This document shows positions 60,558 through 64,000 of a stretch of 64,000 nucleotides of DNA, one piece after another. The notes below the pieces were generated by a model. The model was given only the letters and a program-made list of their open reading frames with translations. It made no database searches and had not been told where the DNA came from. The stretch comes from Alteribacter aurantiacus DSM 18675 (GTDB taxonomy: Bacteria > Bacillota > Bacilli > Bacillales > Salisediminibacteriaceae). The DNA lies in the NCBI RefSeq assembly GCF_000429705.1, contig NZ_KE386941.1, forward strand, positions 1,660,530 through 1,724,529. The letters are read 5' to 3'. Both the position numbers and the translations under genes were made by a program. Numbering within the stretch: position 1 is the stretch's first letter; every line of letters starts with the position of its first letter.

Positions 60558-61934
60558 TCATTTTTGTTTAAAGATTCTGTGTAAAGCATCCATTGTTTGT
60601 TTGAGTTCCTTTTCTCCATGCGCTGTTGAAATGCTGTATCTATTTAATGGTTTTGTGTAAATCCCTTCGTTAATCAGATGCAGGTCAAGTTCTTTTCTAA
60701 ATTGAAGATTGGTTTTTTTCATATCCCGATAATGGTTCACTTGTTCAATTGTAAATATGGGATTGAAGATTGTACCCATTCCTATCGTTTTCATTGGTAC
60801 AGATTTTTTCTTAAAGAAACTTTCTAGTTCCATTCTTAGATCTTCTGTAAAATCGACTGTTTTTTCATACTCTGACTCTAGCACTTCCAGTGTAGCGAGT
60901 CCGGCTGCTAGGATGAGCGGATGACCGTTGTAAGTTCCGCTGTGAAACAAGGTGTCTATTGCTGAAGAATTTTTACTTTGCATGGTATCAAAAACATCGC
61001 TTCCGTCCTTAGGGCTTGACACGTCCATGATCTCTTTTTTTCCGCCTACCATACCAAATGGAAAACCACCGCCGACGACTTTCCCCAACGTGGTGATGTC
61101 AGGCGATACTTGGTACACCGTTTGTGCTCCGCCCATTGAAGATCGAAAACCTGTTTTTACTTCATCGAAGATAAGGACAATTCCTTCTTCTTCCGTTGTT
61201 TTACGTAGTCTGTTAATGAATTCTCGCTCAGCTGGGATAAATCCTCCTTGAACGGGCTCAATGATCACGGCTGCGAGCTCTTGGCGATGCTTTTTTAACA
61301 GTCGATCACAGGCCTCAGGATGATTGAACGGCAATATTAGTGTGTTCTCTTCCCCACCGGGTAACAACCCTGCTGATTCAGGTACAGTATAGGGTTCGTC
61401 AAAAGGACCGGATTGTTGTTCGTCAGGATTGATACTGTATAGCATTTCGTTATACCCACCGTGGTAATGTCCTTCAAATTTTGCCACTTTGGTTTTTCCG
61501 GTGTACGCATAGGCAAGTCTTAATGCCAACAATGTTGCTTCAGTGCCTGAGTTCGTGTAACGAATTCGCTCCATCGATGGTAGGTAATGCTTTATTTTTT
61601 GAGCAAATCTGGTTTCAAGTTCGTGTGGGGTTCCAAACAAATAGGTCCCGTCCGTTTGAATTTGTTTTTGAAGAGCTTTTTGAATCCGATCATGACCATG
61701 CCCTAATGCCAGTGCACCATAGCTCATCAGATAGTCGACATAGTCATTTCCATCAACATCGGTTAGCCACGCTCCATTTCCATGCTTCATTACAATTGGG
61801 TACGGAGCAAAGTGCTTGATGTTCGCAGTGACACCACCCGGTAAATGTTCCTTACTTTCACAATGAATCCGGTAAGATTCTTTCGTCCGGCTGAAATATG
61901 AGGCCAAAGGATGTGAAAAAGAGTGAATAGCCAT
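60558..61934 (-). CDS. Class III aminotransferase similar to glutamate-1-semialdehyde aminomutase
   Basis: A 458-residue PLP enzyme of the class III fold, close to the HemL group: IRYTNSGTEATLLALRLAYA (phosphate loop), LIFDEVKTGFR (Asp contacting the ring nitrogen), TTLGKVVGGGFPFG with the Schiff-base lysine, and LFHSGTYNGHPLILAAGLAT. True HemL is about 430 residues and sits with heme genes; here the neighbours are RpiR, TRAP-TAXI and KamA-like genes, so a different amine donor, perhaps a beta-amino acid, is plausible. GSA-like folds include beta-amino-acid transaminases. Start uncertain: ATG 61934 follows GGAAGG at 12 bases; ATG 61958 and GTG 61961 are alternatives. Confidence 0.82.
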   Translation of the reverse strand: MAIHSFSHPLASYFSRTKESYRIHCESKEHLPGGVTANIKHFAPYPIVMKHGNGAWLTDVDGNDYVDYLMSYGALALGHGHDRIQKALQKQIQTDGTYLFGTPHELETRFAQKIKHYLPSMERIRYTNSGTEATLLALRLAYAYTGKTKVAKFEGHYHGGYNEMLYSINPDEQQSGPFDEPYTVPESAGLLPGGEENTLILPFNHPEACDRLLKKHRQELAAVIIEPVQGGFIPAEREFINRLRKTTEEEGIVLIFDEVKTGFRSSMGGAQTVYQVSPDITTLGKVVGGGFPFGMVGGKKEIMDVSSPKDGSDVFDTMQSKNSSAIDTLFHSGTYNGHPLILAAGLATLEVLESEYEKTVDFTEDLRMELESFFKKKSVPMKTIGMGTIFNPIFTIEQVNHYRDMKKTNLQFRKELDLHLINEGIYTKPLNRYSISTAHGEKELKQTMDALHRIFKQK

Positions 61935-62080
61935 TTTAATTAAGCGCCTTCCTTTCATCACTCCACTTTTATGAAGTATTTATTTCATTATATGGCAAAT
62001 CGACGAAGAGATGAAGAGAAAATTTCGCCCATTTTTCAAAATGAATGATATATTTCAAAAATATTATAATATTCTAAAAA

Positions 62081-62110
62081 TTGGCTAAATTCATATATTA
62101 TTGGTATACT
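62081..62110 (+). promoter_or_regulatory. Predicted promoter of the KamA-like gene
   Basis: TTGGCT (62081-62086), 18-base spacer, TATACT (62105-62110). Confidence 0.6.
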
Positions 62111-62156
62111 GAACTGGAATCAACGCTGCTAACTACGACTATTGGAGGGTGTAAAA

Positions 62157-63329
62157 ATGGTGCAACCTAAGTACATTATGAACCTCGATAAGATCGAACA
62201 CATCACTGATGAAGAAAAAGAAAAATTAAAGCAGATTACAGAAAAATTCGTTTTTAGAGTAAACGATTATTATCTTAATCTTATTGATTGGAAAGATCCG
62301 AACGATCCCATTCGAAAACTTGTCATTCCTAATGAAGGGGAACTTGAAGAATATGGACGTTGGGATGCTTCCGATGAAGATACGAACTACGTTGTTCCAG
62401 GATGCCAACATAAGTACACAACGACTGCCCTTTTAATCGTTTCAGAAGTTTGCGGTGCCTATTGCCGCTATTGTTTCCGAAAGCGCTTATTCCGTAACGA
62501 CATTAAAGAAGCCATGTCAGATGTTCAACCGGGGATTGAGTACATTAAAGAGCACCCGGAAATCAACAATGTTCTTCTAACTGGCGGTGATTCACTCATT
62601 TTAGCGACTAAAAAGCTAAGAAGAATCATTGAACAATTACGAGAGATTGATCATGTTAAAATCATACGCCTCGGCTCAAAAATGCCTGTTTTTAACCCGA
62701 TGCGTATTTATGAAGATGAAGAGTTGTTAAAGTTGATTCGTGAGTACTCCACTGCTGAAAAACGCATTTATGTGATGGCTCATATTAACCATCCGAATGA
62801 AATCACAGAAGAAGCGAAACGAGGGTTTGAAGCCCTACACGATGCAGGAGCGATTGTTGTTAACCAAACCCCAGTCCTTAAAGGGATTAATCATGAACCG
62901 GAAGTCCTTGCTGAACTATTAGATAGACTATCGTGGGCGGGAGTCACACCTTATTACTTCTTTATTAACCGTCCGGTAGCCGGAAACAACGATTTCGTTC
63001 TAACGTTGGAAGAGGCTTATCAAGCTGTTGAAAAAGCAAAAGCCATTACATCTGGTCTTGGTAAACGCGTTCGTCTCTCTATGAGCCATACTTCTGGAAA
63101 GGTCGAAATCCTTGCTATCGAAGACGGTAAGGCTTACTTGAAATATCATCAATCACGTGACGGTGAATATGGAAAATTCATGGTTCTCGATTGCCCAAAA
63201 GAGGCGGCTTGGTTTGATGACCTTCCAGGAAATACAGATCACTGGAAGCAACCGAACAAAAAAATGGAGACGTTTGAGTCGGCGAACGAAAAAATAAATC
63301 AAAAAGAAAAGACTCCTATTGAGTCTTAA
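62157..63329 (+). CDS. KamA-family radical SAM/PLP 2,3-aminomutase-like enzyme
   Basis: A 390-residue enzyme of the lysine 2,3-aminomutase family. The iron-sulfur motif is C99-GAY-C103-RY-C106; LLTGGDSLI (about 140-148) binds SAM; K315 in HTSGK probably carries PLP. In lysine 2,3-aminomutase two aspartates hold the substrate side chain (in YQCDLS and DAPGGGGK contexts, from memory); here the matching segments read FFINRPVAG and SMSHTSGK, so both are lost and an Arg is present. Shorter than KamA of B. subtilis (about 470). Substrate unknown; a side-chain carboxylate is possible. ATG 62157 has GGAGG upstream. Divergent from the aminotransferase gene. Confidence 0.85.
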   Translation: MVQPKYIMNLDKIEHITDEEKEKLKQITEKFVFRVNDYYLNLIDWKDPNDPIRKLVIPNEGELEEYGRWDASDEDTNYVVPGCQHKYTTTALLIVSEVCGAYCRYCFRKRLFRNDIKEAMSDVQPGIEYIKEHPEINNVLLTGGDSLILATKKLRRIIEQLREIDHVKIIRLGSKMPVFNPMRIYEDEELLKLIREYSTAEKRIYVMAHINHPNEITEEAKRGFEALHDAGAIVVNQTPVLKGINHEPEVLAELLDRLSWAGVTPYYFFINRPVAGNNDFVLTLEEAYQAVEKAKAITSGLGKRVRLSMSHTSGKVEILAIEDGKAYLKYHQSRDGEYGKFMVLDCPKEAAWFDDLPGNTDHWKQPNKKMETFESANEKINQKEKTPIES

Positions 63330-63338
63330 GGACACTGA

Positions 63339-63374
63339 TAGGCACTGAACTTTCCTTATTCAGTGGTCTGCCTA
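63339..63374. repeat. GGCACTGA hairpin, copy 4
   Basis: AGGCACTGAA pairs with TTCAGTG and then CTGCCT after a bulge. It follows the KamA-like gene and precedes its terminator. Confidence 0.65.
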
Positions 63375-63394
63375 GGTCATACTAGACGTTTTTA

Positions 63395-63427
63395 TGAAAG
63401 CATTCGCAACAGCGGGTGCTTTTTTTT
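63395..63427 (+). terminator. Terminator after the KamA-like gene
   Basis: AAAGCATTCGC pairs with GCGGGTGCTTT (two G-T pairs), followed by eight T. Confidence 0.85.
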
Positions 63428-63455
63428 GATAAGGTTTCGTGCCAAATACTCCATT

Positions 63456-63487
63456 GGGACCTCTCCTGTTCTCTTATTGAAGGTCCC
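63456..63487. other. Hairpin GGGACCT/AGGTCCC
   Basis: A perfect 7-bp stem with an 18-base loop between convergent transcripts; no T run next to it. Confidence 0.45.
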
Positions 63488-63502
63488 AGATTGTCAAAGC
63501 AC

Positions 63503-63540
63503 AAAAAGAAACTGACCTCATACGAGCCAGCTTCTTTTAA
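63503..63540 (-). terminator. Terminator after the Met/Gly/Pro repeat gene
   Basis: AAGAAGCTGG and TCAGTTTCTT pair imperfectly and TTTT follows on the minus strand. Confidence 0.55.
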
Positions 63541-63589
63541 CCCTATTCATCTATGGTGCTTTTGCTAAGACTTCTATATTTTTGTGCTT

Positions 63590-64000
63590 TTAATAATCAA
63601 AGTTGTCATCATCATCAGCTGTCATATACCCCATGTGCGGCATCCCCTGTGATTGGTGGCGTCCCTGCTGCGATTGTTCCATTTGAGCATGGCCTCCGTT
63701 GCTTGGCATCATCGGCATTCCGTGTTGACCTCCGTTGCCTGGCATCGACATCCCGTTCTGGCTTCCGTTGCCTGGCATGCCATGATGATGATCTGTCATC
63801 ATCTGATTAGGGTCGCCTGGCATTTGGCCCATCCCCATCACATTCGGGCCTCCTGGCATTTGGCCCATTCCCATCACATTCGGGTCGCCTGGCATCTGAC
63901 CCATCCCCATCATCTGATTCGGGCCTCCTGGCATCTGATCCATTCCCATCATCTGATTCGGGCTTCCTGGCATTTGACCCATCCCCATCACATTCGGGCC
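63590..64000 (-). CDS. Met/Gly/Pro repeat protein, cut by right edge
   Basis: The frame is open to the window end, so the N-terminus is missing; at least 136 residues are seen. The N-terminal visible part is five or six copies of a 12-13 residue unit of the form MGMGQMPGGPN[QM/V], followed by TDHHHGMPGNGSQNGMSMPG, GQHGMPMMPSNGGHAQMEQ and the end HMGYMTADDDDNFDY. Low-complexity, Met- and His-rich; it could bind copper or form a coat-like matrix, as do some spore coat proteins, but no family is recognised. The repeat is also visible in DNA as units of about 36-39 bp. Confidence 0.7.
   Translation of the reverse strand, partial: GPNVMGMGQMPGSPNQMMGMDQMPGGPNQMMGMGQMPGDPNVMGMGQMPGGPNVMGMGQMPGDPNQMMTDHHHGMPGNGSQNGMSMPGNGGQHGMPMMPSNGGHAQMEQSQQGRHQSQGMPHMGYMTADDDDNFDY

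Noticed and set aside
60558..61934. Calling the aminotransferase hemL
   Set aside because: Similarity is clear but there are no heme genes near, and the context points to another substrate; symbol left blank.

Overview
The window looks like a chromosome segment from a low-GC, Gram-positive, spore-former-type Bacillaceae bacterium, probably a halophile or alkaliphile. Evidence: strong AGGAGG-type ribosome binding sites with many TTG/GTG starts, rho-independent terminators after most transcription units, and a dense set of Bacillus-type genes (med, yjzC, yneR, yhgE with its TetR gene, ctaG, azlCD, yndG-yndH-yndJ, mdx-like maltodextrin genes). The exported lipoproteins have very acidic linkers, which fits a salt- or alkali-adapted cell surface. 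I saw no rRNA, tRNA, CRISPR, phage or intact insertion sequence.

Layout. 0-8 kb: a frameshifted gene at the left edge, a phospholipase D-like membrane-anchored protein, a DinB-fold protein, the competence lipoprotein Med with a YjaV-like epimerase upstream, an FAD oxidoreductase and a hydrolase-fold protein without its serine. 8-17 kb: YjzC, YneR, the YhgE/TetR pair with visible operators, the molybdopterin operon moeA-mobB-moaE-moaD, SCO and CtaG for cytochrome oxidase assembly, and a HAD phosphatase. 17-25 kb: a GAF-STAS stressosome-like protein, small hypotheticals, GNAT, a DUF2817 peptidase, SDR, AzlCD, DUF2179 and a NifU-N protein. 25-40 kb: an RND exporter, the yndG-yndH-yndJ operon, a second phospholipase D-like paralogue, an unknown gene coupled to a SNF2 helicase, and a BsuPI-type lipoprotein. 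40-43.8 kb: YitT, small genes, a rhodanese and an AI-2E exporter. 43.8-53 kb: a maltodextrin module (LacI regulator, GH31 glucosidase, MalG, MalF, MalE) followed upstream by a chemoreceptor gene that carries the same type of LacI operator. 53-55.5 kb: divergent AraC/MATE pair. 56-63.3 kb: TAXI-type TRAP transporter, RpiR regulator, class III aminotransferase and a KamA-like radical SAM enzyme. 63.5 kb to the right edge: a Met/Gly/Pro repeat protein, cut by the window.

The most unusual signal lies between genes. At five separate intergenic sites there are short degenerate arrays with a period of 20-21 bp. Each array has its own core word (GCGG, ATCGAGCTC, TTTAAACAGG, ACTCGACTAA, TTTACGGG), but all share one design: a site-specific word next to TAAA and an A-rich spacer. 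The window also has several other repeat families: 13-15 bp G/C palindromes whose arms covary, a GGCACTGAAAA hairpin family in four copies, and two elements with long inverted ends.

Second in interest is the 56-63 kb block. The KamA-like enzyme appears to lack both aspartates that bind the lysine side chain in lysine 2,3-aminomutase. It is divergent from a GSA-type aminotransferase and lies near a TAXI transporter, so a pathway for a beta-amino acid such as beta-glutamate is a reasonable but unproven idea. Statements about named families rest on remembered family features, not on a database search.
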